Of a DNA stretch of 64,000 nt, positions 23,680-32,528 are shown one piece after another (position 1 is the first letter of the stretch; the number at the start of each line of letters is the position of its first letter). The stretch lies in assembly GCA_964398315.1 (NCBI GenBank), contig CAYNMV010000011.1, forward strand, positions 1 through 64,000. Direction: 5' to 3'. The position numbers and the translations under genes were made by a program. The stretch comes from JADLCB01 sp964398315. Lineage in GTDB: Bacteria; Planctomycetota; Phycisphaerae; Tepidisphaerales; Tepidisphaeraceae. The notes below the pieces were generated by a model. That model saw only the letters and a program-made list of their open reading frames with translations, was not told the origin of the DNA and did no database searches.

Positions 23680-25746
23680 ATGACTTCCACCCGCCGCGCT
23701 GTGAACCGGCGCAGTATTTCCCTCGGCCTGATCGGCGTTTGCCTGATCTGCACACTCACCCCCTTCAACAACTATGTCCTGCGCAATACCGATTTCGTCG
23801 GCAATCATCTGCCGGCGAGCCTGTTGATCTTCTTCATGCTGTTCGTGCTGGTGATCAACGGTGCATTGCGGCGATGGATACCGCGGCTGGCATTTGGGGG
23901 AGATGAACTGGCGGTAGCGCTGGGGATGACCCTCGTCGGCTGCACGCTGCCCAGCGCGGGGCTGATGCGCTATTTGCCGGGGCACCTGGTCGGGCCGTTC
24001 GTCCACTCGGCCGGGCACCGCGACACCGCCGATCTGGTGCGCATGCTCGACCTGCCCGACTGGATGTGGCCCCGCATGCAGGCAACCGATCCGGTCGATC
24101 GCGGCCAGGATCCGGTGGTGCGCGAGTTTTACGACCGCGCCCCCGTCGAGCCCAACACCTTTCTCAACCGCCTGCGTGCCATCCCGTTCGCCGCCTGGGC
24201 GCAGCCGGCGCTGACGTGGGGGATTTTCTTCGCCGCGCTGTACGGGGCGGTGATCTGTCTGTCGGTGGTGTTCCGCCGGCAGTGGGTGGAGAACGAGCGG
24301 CTGCCGTTTCCGCTGGCCAGCGTCTACCTGGCGCTGATCGAGCCGCCGCAGAAAGGGCGCTGGCTCAATGAGATGCTCGGCAGCCGGCGATTCTGGTATG
24401 CCTTTGCCGCGGTCTTCGTGATTCATGCCCTGGGGGCGCTGCATGTCTACTGGCCGCAATACTGGCCGGAAATCCCGCTGCGCTTTGACCTGACGGCGAT
24501 CCTGGCCGAGCCGCCGTTCAACGCCACCCAGCTTACGTTCAAGCAGCAGCAGATCTACTTCACCATTGTCGGGCTGATGTTCTTCATCCAGACGCGGGTG
24601 GCGTTCAGCCTGTGGTTCTTTTTCATCGTGTTGCAGGTGGTGCGGATGATGTATGGCACCTACCACGCCACCTTCACCGCGCCGATGGCGGCCGACCAGC
24701 TCATGGGGGCGCTGGTGGCGGTGGGAGGGGTGACACTGTGGATCGGGCGGCATCAGTTGGCCACCGTCGCCCGCCAGATGGTGCGTCTTCCGCGCGCAGG
24801 TGAGGCCGAGGGACGCTATCTGCCGTATACCGTCGCCGGCTGGGGGCTGGTGGGATGCCTGGTGACGCTGGTGACGTGGCTGATGCTGGCCGGGGCGTCG
24901 CTGGTGGGGGCGGTGGTGCTGGTGGGGTTGATCGTGCTGGTCTACCTGGTGGTGGCGCGGGTGGTGGCGGAGACGGGGTTGCTCTACGTGCTGCTGCCGG
25001 CGGCGCCGGATCGACTCTGGCTCTATGCACACGATCTGAGCGGGGCGCGCATGCCGCTGCGTTCGGTGTACCTGTCGAACATGCTGTTTGGCATCCTGCT
25101 GCACGATACGCGTGAGTCTTCGCCGGTATATGTGACCCACGCGATGCGGGTAGCCGATGAGCAGGCATATGCCGACAAGCGCAGTTGGCGGCGGGCGATT
25201 GCGTTTACCCTCTGCCTGGTGCTGGCGCTGGCGGTGGGGTTCGTGGTGGCCGGCACCAGCACGCTGTATATCCAGTACAACTATGCGATTTCGCTGGACC
25301 AGGCACAGGAGCAGCCGATCGGATCGTGGGGGTCGTACTGGATGCCGCGGGTGATCGGGCTGGACTGGACGCAGGCGTACATCCCGCCGCGTGCCGGGCC
25401 GAGCGAACCGCACTGGCGGCTGGGGCATTTCGGGTTTGGGCTGCTGCTGGCCGTGGGGCTGGCGGTGATGAACCTGCGGGTGGCGGCGTGGCCGCTGCAT
25501 CCGGTAGGCTATCTGCTGTGCACTTCCTGGGGCATCGGGCAGATCTGGTTCAGCATCTTCCTGGGATGGGTCTGCAAGACGCTGCTGGTGCGTTTCGGCG
25601 GGGCATCACTGTTGCGGAGCAGCCGCCCGGTCTTTTTCGGGCTGATCTTCGGTGAGGCGGCGGCGGTCGTCTTCTGGTTAACGGTGAGCCTGGTGCTCAA
25701 CGCACTGGGCGAGACCTACCGCGCTATCTGGGTGCTTCCGGTGTAG
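23680..25746 (+). CDS. Large polytopic membrane protein, DUF6785/DUF6784-like (OPT-type)
   Basis: 688 aa with about 13-15 predicted membrane helices, the first at ISLGLIGVCLICTLTPFNNY (about residues 10-29). The general layout, including TEAGLLYVLLPA-like and SWGIGQIWFSIFLGWVCK segments near the C-terminus, fits the DUF6785/DUF6784 proteins common in planctomycetes, distantly related to oligopeptide transporters. Function is not known; a transporter role is inferred from topology. Ribosome-like AGGA precedes the ATG by about 7 nt. It is followed by a long intergenic region and is probably a single gene. Confidence 0.75.
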   Translation: MTSTRRAVNRRSISLGLIGVCLICTLTPFNNYVLRNTDFVGNHLPASLLIFFMLFVLVINGALRRWIPRLAFGGDELAVALGMTLVGCTLPSAGLMRYLPGHLVGPFVHSAGHRDTADLVRMLDLPDWMWPRMQATDPVDRGQDPVVREFYDRAPVEPNTFLNRLRAIPFAAWAQPALTWGIFFAALYGAVICLSVVFRRQWVENERLPFPLASVYLALIEPPQKGRWLNEMLGSRRFWYAFAAVFVIHALGALHVYWPQYWPEIPLRFDLTAILAEPPFNATQLTFKQQQIYFTIVGLMFFIQTRVAFSLWFFFIVLQVVRMMYGTYHATFTAPMAADQLMGALVAVGGVTLWIGRHQLATVARQMVRLPRAGEAEGRYLPYTVAGWGLVGCLVTLVTWLMLAGASLVGAVVLVGLIVLVYLVVARVVAETGLLYVLLPAAPDRLWLYAHDLSGARMPLRSVYLSNMLFGILLHDTRESSPVYVTHAMRVADEQAYADKRSWRRAIAFTLCLVLALAVGFVVAGTSTLYIQYNYAISLDQAQEQPIGSWGSYWMPRVIGLDWTQAYIPPRAGPSEPHWRLGHFGFGLLLAVGLAVMNLRVAAWPLHPVGYLLCTSWGIGQIWFSIFLGWVCKTLLVRFGGASLLRSSRPVFFGLIFGEAAAVVFWLTVSLVLNALGETYRAIWVLPV

Positions 25747-26618
25747 ACCCACGCACAAACTTGAGCCAGCGGAGTAGATTGCTGCCCCAAAAATCGCAAG
25801 CAACTATTGGATAATGACTTGCCGCAATTCTCCTTGCCTGGGGGTGCCGCCGTGGCCGTCTTTTCATGCGCCCGAGTCGTGCCGCCTGCCCGCAATAACC
25901 GATAACAAAAAAAGTTGAGCGGATCGGGCCTGACAGGGTTGTGCTCGCCTTGTCGGCAGATCGATCAGCTGGTAGTCTGGGTAATTCTTATCGGTCGTGC
26001 CTGCTGGTTGAGATATCAGACCCGGTAGGCTCGGCAGAATCGCAGGATTCGACTCGACGAGAGCGAACTTGTGAGTAAGAATGAAGTGCGTGTCCGAGAT
26101 CGTTCCCAGGTCGTCGATCAACCAACCCGATGGCCACGGACACGCCAGATCAGCACCAGTGATCATGCGAGCGGCAGGGATGCACGCCTCGATAACCGAC
26201 CGCAATAATCGGCAGGGGATGGAGTGCCTGCGCCGGCAATGAGCGGATGAACCCGGCACGGATGCCGGAAGGCAACGCGGTCGCGCCCGATGGAGGTCGG
26301 ACGCGGGATGACAGATTGTGGCGCTGTCCTCCATTCCGTACACGCCCGGACTGGTGACAAGAAAACGACAAAAATTCGGCCATTCAAGGCCGAGGCAGAA
26401 GTGACGTAGAGTACCGGTTTGGCTGGCCTGTCCGATTTTCTCGGACGGCCGGTACAGGCGAATTTCGCTAACCAAGCGCCTGTGACCAATGTCCCGACTC
26501 GTGAGTGCCGATAGTACGCGAGCAAGCGGGAGTACGAATGACGGGGTGAAACTGGCCGAGTTGCGCCGGATAAGCGTGCCAGCCCCTTCATCCCCTCCGA
26601 ACCGGTAAAGGGAGAAAC
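25747..26618. other. 872-bp intergenic region upstream of the EPS locus
   Basis: No supported gene: two minus-strand frames (25864-26475 and 26163-26591) lack any domain, start signal or protein-like composition. The DNA is less GC-rich than its surroundings near 25.8-26.1 kb. It contains a structured inverted-repeat element at 26411-26455, and a long regulatory leader for the exopolysaccharide operon is the simplest reading. Confidence 0.55.
26411..26455 (+). promoter_or_regulatory. Nested stem-loop element upstream of the BY-kinase gene
   Basis: Outer stem GTACCGG (26411-26417) / CCGGTAC (26449-26455); inner stem GTCCGA (26430-26435) / TCGGAC (26441-26446) with a TTTTC loop. It lies about 165 nt before the start codon. 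It could be a cis-acting RNA or a protein site; no known riboswitch consensus was recognised. Confidence 0.4.
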
Positions 26619-28616
26619 ATGACCTACGGACCCGACCCCAATGCCATTGTCGGCTATCGCCCGCAGCCGCTGGCGATCCCGGTGCCCATGATGGCGCAGA
26701 TGCCCCCTCAGCAGCCGGACGCCCCCGAGGCCGGGCTGGTGCAGGTGCTGTGGCGGCGCAAGTGGATCGTGCTGTTTATGATGGTGCTGGCGGTCGCTGG
26801 CGGCTTCGCCTACCTCAAGAAAGCAACACGCCTCTACTACACCGATGCCATCCTGGCCGTCGAGCCGACTGCCGCCGCCATCAGCAGCGCATCGGGCATG
26901 GGGCTCACCGAATCGTTCCTCTACCAGCAGGTGGAGCGCATGCGCTCAGCGCGGTTCCTGGATGAAACGATCCGCAACGCGCAGCTCGACAAGCTGGAAA
27001 CCCTTCGGGGCAATGCGCTGTTGCGGCTCAAGGGGAACTTGCAGATCGAGGTGGGCAAGCGCGACAACCTGATCACCGTCGGCTACGAATCGCCGTATCC
27101 GCAGGAGGCGGCGCTGATCGTCAACCGCGTGGTCGATGCCTACATGGCCGATGTCGCCAGCCGCAAGGACCGCGTGCAGAGTGCGGTGCTGGAAATTATG
27201 CAGGACAAGTTCAAGGAGGTGCAGGCCGAGTATACATCGGTCGACACCGAACTCCGCAAGTTCCTGCAGGCCAACCCCAGCATCAACGTTGATGAGGCCA
27301 AGGGCGGCATCATCTACCAGACCCTGCAAACCTATAACCAGGAACTGGCCGCGGCACGCATCGAAGAGATGCGCGCCGGCATCGCCTACCAGAATGCCCC
27401 CTCGGCGGTGCTCAAGCGCCAGTGGGAGGCCGCCCGCCAGCGCGTGCAGGAACTGGAAGTCCTGGTCCAGGAAACCGAGAAGGAAGTGCAGAAGCTGGGG
27501 ACCACGGCACGGGAGTACACCCGCCTGCAAACCCGCCTCAATCGCCTCGACGAGATGAGCCGCGAACTCGAGCGGCGCATCAACGAGCAGATCATGCGCA
27601 TGGAGGAGGGCAACCAGGTCGCCAGCGTCGAGGTGCTGGAATACGCCAGCGAGGATATCCGGGCCATGCGCGTTACCCCGCAGAAGCCCAAGGTGCTGGC
27701 CATCGCCCTGGCGGCGGGGCTGGTGCTGGGAATGAGCTGTGGCCTGCTGCGCGACTGGATGGACCAGCGCCTGCGCAGTGCTGAGGAGGTCATGGCGACG
27801 CTGGGCGTGGCAGTGCTGGGCACCATCCCGCACATGAGCCGCCGGCTTACCCAGGTGCAGCGCGGGCAGCGCGTCTTCCTCGACCCCATGAGCGAAGTGG
27901 CAGAGGCCTACCGCACGGTGCGCACGGCCGTTTACTTCGGCGCCCGTTCGGATCGCAGCAAGACGCTGCTGATCACCAGCGCCATGCCCGGTGACGGCAA
28001 GAGCACCAGCGCCAGCAATCTCGCCATCGCCATGGCGCAGGCCGGCCAGCGCACGCTGCTGCTTGACTGCGACTTCCGCAAGCCCACGCAGCACATGATC
28101 TTCGAGGTGGATGACTCGATCGGTGTCAGCACCGTCCTGGCCGGGCGCGAGCCGCTGGAAAAGGCGATTCAGCGCACCGCGGTGGAAGGGCTGGACCTGC
28201 TGCCGGGCGGGCCGATCCCGCTCAACCCGTCGGAGATCCTCAACAGCCAGGCGTTCAGCGACATGGTGGATGAACTGTCGGTGAAGTACGACCACATCGT
28301 GATCGACTCGCCCCCGGTCAACGCGGTCACCGATGCCCGCATCCTGGGCGCGCTGTGCGATGTGACGGTGATCGTGCTGCGGGCCGACCGCACCACCCGC
28401 AAGCACAGCGAATATGCCCGCGACGCCCTCAACAGCGTTGGGGCGCGGGTGCTGGGGTGCATCGTCAACGATGTGCCGCGCGGCAAGAGCAAGAGCGGCT
28501 TCTACAGCGGCTATGGCTACTACGGCCAGGCCATCAACGCCGTCGCCATCACCGGCCCGCGCCCGGCTGTGGCGCCGGCACGACGAATGATCCGCTCGGA
28601 GATAGGCGAGGAGTAG
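26619..28616 (+). CDS. Exopolysaccharide chain-length regulator with BY-kinase domain (Wzc type)
   Basis: 665 aa inner-membrane protein. The N-terminal Wzz domain has one helix at WIVLFMMVLAVAGGFAYL (about residues 46-63), a periplasmic coiled-coil-rich part (about 65-350) and a second helix (about 360-378). The cytosolic tyrosine kinase (about 430-620) has Walker A GDGKSTSASNL, Walker A' LLLDCDFRKPTQ and Walker B HIVIDSPP. The C-terminal SGFYSGYGYYGQ is the autophosphorylated tyrosine cluster. It controls polymerisation and export of the polysaccharide made by the following genes and is reset by the phosphatase next door. GGGAG precedes the ATG. Single-chain Wzc organisation as in Gram-negatives. 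Confidence 0.93.
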   Translation: MTYGPDPNAIVGYRPQPLAIPVPMMAQMPPQQPDAPEAGLVQVLWRRKWIVLFMMVLAVAGGFAYLKKATRLYYTDAILAVEPTAAAISSASGMGLTESFLYQQVERMRSARFLDETIRNAQLDKLETLRGNALLRLKGNLQIEVGKRDNLITVGYESPYPQEAALIVNRVVDAYMADVASRKDRVQSAVLEIMQDKFKEVQAEYTSVDTELRKFLQANPSINVDEAKGGIIYQTLQTYNQELAAARIEEMRAGIAYQNAPSAVLKRQWEAARQRVQELEVLVQETEKEVQKLGTTAREYTRLQTRLNRLDEMSRELERRINEQIMRMEEGNQVASVEVLEYASEDIRAMRVTPQKPKVLAIALAAGLVLGMSCGLLRDWMDQRLRSAEEVMATLGVAVLGTIPHMSRRLTQVQRGQRVFLDPMSEVAEAYRTVRTAVYFGARSDRSKTLLITSAMPGDGKSTSASNLAIAMAQAGQRTLLLDCDFRKPTQHMIFEVDDSIGVSTVLAGREPLEKAIQRTAVEGLDLLPGGPIPLNPSEILNSQAFSDMVDELSVKYDHIVIDSPPVNAVTDARILGALCDVTVIVLRADRTTRKHSEYARDALNSVGARVLGCIVNDVPRGKSKSGFYSGYGYYGQAINAVAITGPRPAVAPARRMIRSEIGEE

Positions 28617-28724
28617 GAAGTGATGCGCCGCAGGTGATTGTGCAGGTGGGTCAGGCCCTCCAGCGGATGGGCTGGCCCGGGGTAAGTGGCCCGCGCATCA
28701 CGCGATATCGCCAGAGAACAGGGA

Positions 28725-29552
28725 ATGGTCGGTCGATCGGTCAGCCAACTTCACCCCGCACAGGCCCAGCGCCTGGAGCATCTGGCCTCCACGCTGGCGG
28801 TGGATGTCCACTGCCACCTGCTGCCGGCTGTCGATGATGGACCGGCAACAGTGGAAGAGGCGCTTGCGCTGTGCCATGCGCTGACGTTGGATGGGATCAC
28901 CCATGCCATCGCCACACCCCACCAGTTGGGCCGCTATGAAGGCCACAACACCTCGATCCAGATTCGCCGCGAGGTGGAGAAGCTGAATCAGCTTTTGCAG
29001 GAACATGCGATCCCGCTGGTGGTTGCCGCCGGCGCCGAGGTGCGTCTGGATGAGCGCATGCCGCAGATGATCCAGGCCGATGAGGTGCTGCTGTTGCCCG
29101 ATGGAGGCGATCACCTGCTGCTGGAGTTGCCGCGCGGGGCGTTCATTGACCCCTTTCCGCTGATCCGTGCCCTCTATTTCCGCGGGATCACCGTGATCCT
29201 GGCGCACCCCGAGCGATGCGGCGGCATGGCGCCCCGCGGCGAAACGGTCCAGCGCTGGATCGAGGAGGGGGCGGCGATCCAGGTGAATGCAGGCAGTTTG
29301 TGCGGGCTATACGGGCAGGAGGCCGAGGCCATCGCCTGGCAGTGGATCGAAGCCGGGTGGGTGGCGCTGGTGGCCAGTGATGCCCACAGTGCCGATCACC
29401 GCCCGCCGTGCCTGACCCAGGCACTGGCACTGGTGGAGCAGCGCTTTGGCCAGGCGGTTGCCCACCGGCTGTTTGCCGGCAATCCGCAGCGCCTGTGGCA
29501 ACGCCAGCAGCTTGTGCCGGCCCCGGCCCAAACCCCGGGAGGTGCAGCATGA
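28725..29552 (+). CDS. PHP-type tyrosine-protein phosphatase (CpsB/Wzb-like)
   Basis: 275 aa. Metal-dependent phosphatase predicted to remove phosphate from the tyrosine cluster of the BY-kinase upstream. PHP motifs are intact: DVHCHLLPAVDDG (DxHxH, about residues 25-37), ATPHQLGRYEGH, HPERC (about 160) and SDAHS (about 218-222), which bind the metal cluster. CpsB-type phosphatases are common partners of BY-kinases in Gram-positives, whereas Gram-negatives often use Wzb, so the pairing here with a Wzc-type kinase is noteworthy but not unique. An in-frame GTG at 28686 would add 13 residues. Followed by 770 bp without a gene. Confidence 0.9.
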   Translation: MVGRSVSQLHPAQAQRLEHLASTLAVDVHCHLLPAVDDGPATVEEALALCHALTLDGITHAIATPHQLGRYEGHNTSIQIRREVEKLNQLLQEHAIPLVVAAGAEVRLDERMPQMIQADEVLLLPDGGDHLLLELPRGAFIDPFPLIRALYFRGITVILAHPERCGGMAPRGETVQRWIEEGAAIQVNAGSLCGLYGQEAEAIAWQWIEAGWVALVASDAHSADHRPPCLTQALALVEQRFGQAVAHRLFAGNPQRLWQRQQLVPAPAQTPGGAA

Positions 29553-30322
29553 CCCGCACCCGATGGCATATTCATGGCGTTCCATGCACGCGCCCGGTGC
29601 GGCGAGCCGATAACTTTATCACGCGGCCCAACGTTTCCAGGGCTGCGCGTGTCTGGATTATTACACCGGCCGGTTCCCGGGGAACCAGAGGCCGGGGACT
29701 GCTTGGCGGGCGCGCAATGTCGACGCGACCGCGGGCCCGCCGGACAGAAGGCCGCAGGGCCGCCGGTGTGAATTCGCGTTTTTTTCGCGGCGGCGAGGGC
29801 CTGTAAGGCTGAGGCCGTCCGCGGCATCAGAATTGCTGGTCCGGCGCACGACGGTGTCCGCGACGGAGCGGGCCCTGGGCGTATAACGCCGGGCTGCAAA
29901 TCGGTTTTTGGCCTTCCTGTGAACGTATCTGGGGCTTATGCCCATGGGTACGTCTTGAAGCTTGCTGGAGCAGGTGTGTCACAGGCGGTCGAAATGTCGC
30001 ATCGCGGTAGCTCATGTTTTGGGCTGAATCCCGCCTGCAGTGGGTGCAGATGAGGCCGCGATGAGAGATGGGTGAGTTTCGCATGAAACCTGGCTTGCGG
30101 CTGCGATCGGCATACTAATTGCCAAGCGGTTGCGGGTCGTCCGGCCGAAAGGCCTTGGGAAAGGTGGATCGTCGCGTCTGTCGATTGAACCAAGCGTTGA
30201 CTTCGGATCAGGGCGGTGACGTGGGTGAACGGATCACCGCATTGAAGATGGCGCATCGTGTGCCATCGGCCTGTGAGCCCCGGGGTCTGCGTATCGGCAG
30301 GCGATAAGGAGGTTGAGTTTCG
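29553..30322. other. 770-bp intergenic region within the EPS locus
   Basis: No supported gene. It contains a perfect palindrome GGTTCCC-G-GGGAACC (29672-29686), a hairpin GGCC-GAAA-GGCC at 30143-30154 and a stretch lower in GC near 29.95-30.1 kb. The transferase gene after it has a very strong ribosome site (AAGGAGG), so this is likely its promoter and leader. I see no riboswitch that I can name. Confidence 0.5.
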
Positions 30323-31516
30323 ATGTCTATGCAAGTTGCCGAAGCGCAGGAGCTGGCCGCAGAGATCTCCCGGAAGGTGAAGGTCAAGACGGGTGCCCGC
30401 AGCGTCCGCACACTGACCCCTGCCGCAATGATGAACGCGGTCATCCAGCGCGAAACAGCGCGATCTGACCGCAATGGCCGCGAGTTCTCCCTCGTGCTGT
30501 TCCGCGTGCGTCCCGGCCGCCAGCACATGCTCTCAACCATGCGCCTGGCGCGCACGATCCTGTCCCGCGCCCGTGCCACCGATGAGGTGGGATGGTTTGA
30601 TGAGCAGTTCCTCTGCGTCATCCTGCCTGACACGCTGGCTTCGGGTGCCTGGCATTTCGCCGAGGATGTGTGCGCCATCATTGCCGAGCGTGCCCCCCGG
30701 CCGATCTATGCCGTCTACAGCTATCCCACCAAGTGGTTTGATTCAGACAAGAACGACCACGACAACGCGCCGCCGGCCAATCCCCAGCGCCGGGCCAGCG
30801 ACCGCCGCGCTGAGATCAACGACCTGATGCCGCACTTTCTCAACGGCGTCAACGATGAGCTGAAGCGCGAGAAAACGGTGCGGCCCGAGCCGGTTGAGCA
30901 ACTGCTGGTGCGGCCGATGCCACGGTGGAAGCGGGCACTGGATATCGTCGGCGCCCTCTTCGCCATCATCCTCTTCTCGCCGCTGATGCTGCTGGCGGTG
31001 GTGCTGATCAAGCTGTCTGAACCCAAGGGATCGATCCTCTTCCTTCAGGATCGCGCCGGGCTGGGTGGCAAGCCGTTCAAGATCTACAAGTTCCGCACGA
31101 TGATCGCCGACGCCGAGAAAATGAAAGAGGCGTTGCGCAAGCACAGCGAGCAGGACGGCCCGGCGTTCAAGATGAAAAACGACCCCCGCGTTACGCGGGT
31201 GGGGCGGTTTTTGCGCAAGACCAGCATTGACGAGTTGCCGCAGCTTTTTAACGTCCTCAAGGGCGACATGACCCTGGTGGGACCGCGTCCGCTGCCCATC
31301 AAGGAGGCCGAGGCCTGCCTGCAGTGGCAGCGCCGCCGTCTGGATGTGACTCCCGGTCTGACCTGCATCTGGCAGGTGCGCGGGCGCAGCACGGTGAGCT
31401 TTGCTGACTGGGTGCGGATGGATGTGGCCTATATCCGCCGCCGCACCTTCTTCCAGGACATCCGCCTGATCCTGGCGACCATCCCCGCCGTGCTGCTGCG
31501 CCGTGGGGCGTCGTAA
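30323..31516 (+). CDS. Initiating sugar-phosphate transferase with N-terminal degenerate GGDEF-like domain
   Basis: 397 aa. The C-terminal half (about residues 200-395) is a bacterial sugar transferase that moves a sugar-1-phosphate to undecaprenyl phosphate, the first step of the repeat unit: one anchor helix (about 205-228), KIYKFRTMIADAEKMKE, DELPQLFNVLKGDM, LVGPRPLP and VTPGLTCIWQVRGRS are its signature blocks. The N-terminal half (about 50-145) looks like a GGDEF domain, with SLVLFRVRPG at the start and TDEVGWFDEQFLCVILPDT where active enzymes have GRYGGEEF, so catalysis is lost. AAGGAGG precedes the ATG. A terminator follows. Confidence 0.88.
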   Translation: MSMQVAEAQELAAEISRKVKVKTGARSVRTLTPAAMMNAVIQRETARSDRNGREFSLVLFRVRPGRQHMLSTMRLARTILSRARATDEVGWFDEQFLCVILPDTLASGAWHFAEDVCAIIAERAPRPIYAVYSYPTKWFDSDKNDHDNAPPANPQRRASDRRAEINDLMPHFLNGVNDELKREKTVRPEPVEQLLVRPMPRWKRALDIVGALFAIILFSPLMLLAVVLIKLSEPKGSILFLQDRAGLGGKPFKIYKFRTMIADAEKMKEALRKHSEQDGPAFKMKNDPRVTRVGRFLRKTSIDELPQLFNVLKGDMTLVGPRPLPIKEAEACLQWQRRRLDVTPGLTCIWQVRGRSTVSFADWVRMDVAYIRRRTFFQDIRLILATIPAVLLRRGAS

Positions 31517-31549
31517 CGCTGTAAGTAACCGCCATGCTCAAGAAATGAT

Positions 31550-31582
31550 CCCCGAGCCGCCACAGCTCGGGGTTCTCTTTCT
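31550..31582 (+). terminator. Terminator after the initiating transferase gene
   Basis: Stem CCCCGAGC (31550-31557) / GCTCGGGG (31565-31572), followed by TTCTCTTTCT. It splits the EPS locus, so the later glycosyltransferases are probably a separate transcript or depend on read-through. Confidence 0.75.
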
Positions 31583-31697
31583 ACGCCCGCCGGCGTAAAC
31601 ACCCGATAAGAGCAATAGCTTGTGGCACGGGGTGTCCATCCGTGCAGATGAGGCGCACGGGGTGACGGCCCGTGCCATGAGAAGGGCTTCTCAACGC

Positions 31698-32528
31698 ATG
31701 ACCTGGCCTCCCAAGTACGACATTTTTGGCGTGCAGGTTTCGGCGACGACCTACGCGGAACTGGTTGATCGCCTGATTGCTGCCGCCCAGGCCGGCGAGT
31801 CGGCGATTGTCGATTTCATGCCGGTTCATGGCCTGGTCGAGTCGAACCGCGATCCCGCGTTCAAGGCGATGATGAACCGGTTCGATGTCATCGCCCCCGA
31901 TGGCCAGCCCGTTCGCTGGGCGCTTAACTATTTCCATAAGGTCGGCCTGGCGGACCGCGTTTACGGCCCCACGACCACCTGGAAGCTCTGTGAGGCTGCC
32001 GAGCGCGCCGGGGTGAGCATCTACCTCTACGGCAGCACGCCCGAGGTACTGGAGCAGCTCATGACGAAGCTGCGCCAGGCGTTCCCCAGGCTGAAGATTG
32101 CCGGCCATCGCTCACCGCCGTTCCGCCCGATCACGCCCGAGGAGGATGAGCAGTTCACCCGCGAGATTAACGAAAGCGGCGCCGGGCTGATCTTCCTGGG
32201 CACCGGGTGCCCACGGCAGGAAAAATTCGCCTACGAGCACCGCGACTCGATCCGCGGCGTACAACTGTGTGTCGGTGCGGCGTTTGACTTCCATGCCGGC
32301 ACCAAGAAGCAGGCGCCCGCCTGGATGCAGAAACGCGGGCTCGAATGGCTCTTCCGCCTGAGCCAGGAACCGGGGCGGCTGTGGAAGCGATACCTGGTCT
32401 ATAACAGCATCTACTGCTGGCTGTTTGCCAGACATGCGATCAGGCAACTGCTGATGCGCCGATCCGCCGGCGGTGCCGCTGAAAGCGCTGTGGCCCCCGG
32501 GCAACCCGCCAAGCCTCAGTCTCAATGA
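31698..32528 (+). CDS. WecG/TagA/CpsF family glycosyltransferase
   Basis: 276 aa, GT26. Members add the second sugar (for example N-acetylmannosamine or a uronic acid) to undecaprenyl-linked intermediates on the cytosolic face. VDFMPVHGLVESNRDPAFKA (about residues 34-53) and the diagnostic GTGCPRQEKFAYEH (about 168-181, family pattern GxGxPKQE) are clear. No membrane helices. The start at 31698 is the nearest ATG to the homology; an ATG at 31677 is in frame, and neither has a strong ribosome site. The stop overlaps the following start (ATGA). Confidence 0.9.
   Translation: MTWPPKYDIFGVQVSATTYAELVDRLIAAAQAGESAIVDFMPVHGLVESNRDPAFKAMMNRFDVIAPDGQPVRWALNYFHKVGLADRVYGPTTTWKLCEAAERAGVSIYLYGSTPEVLEQLMTKLRQAFPRLKIAGHRSPPFRPITPEEDEQFTREINESGAGLIFLGTGCPRQEKFAYEHRDSIRGVQLCVGAAFDFHAGTKKQAPAWMQKRGLEWLFRLSQEPGRLWKRYLVYNSIYCWLFARHAIRQLLMRRSAGGAAESAVAPGQPAKPQSQ

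Noticed and set aside
23548..25500. 650-aa minus-strand frame rich in His, Arg and Gln
   Set aside because: Antisense to the DUF6785-like membrane protein; its composition is that of a reversed membrane-protein gene.
25864..26591. Two overlapping minus-strand frames upstream of the EPS operon
   Set aside because: Neither has a start signal, domain or protein-like composition; more likely leader DNA.
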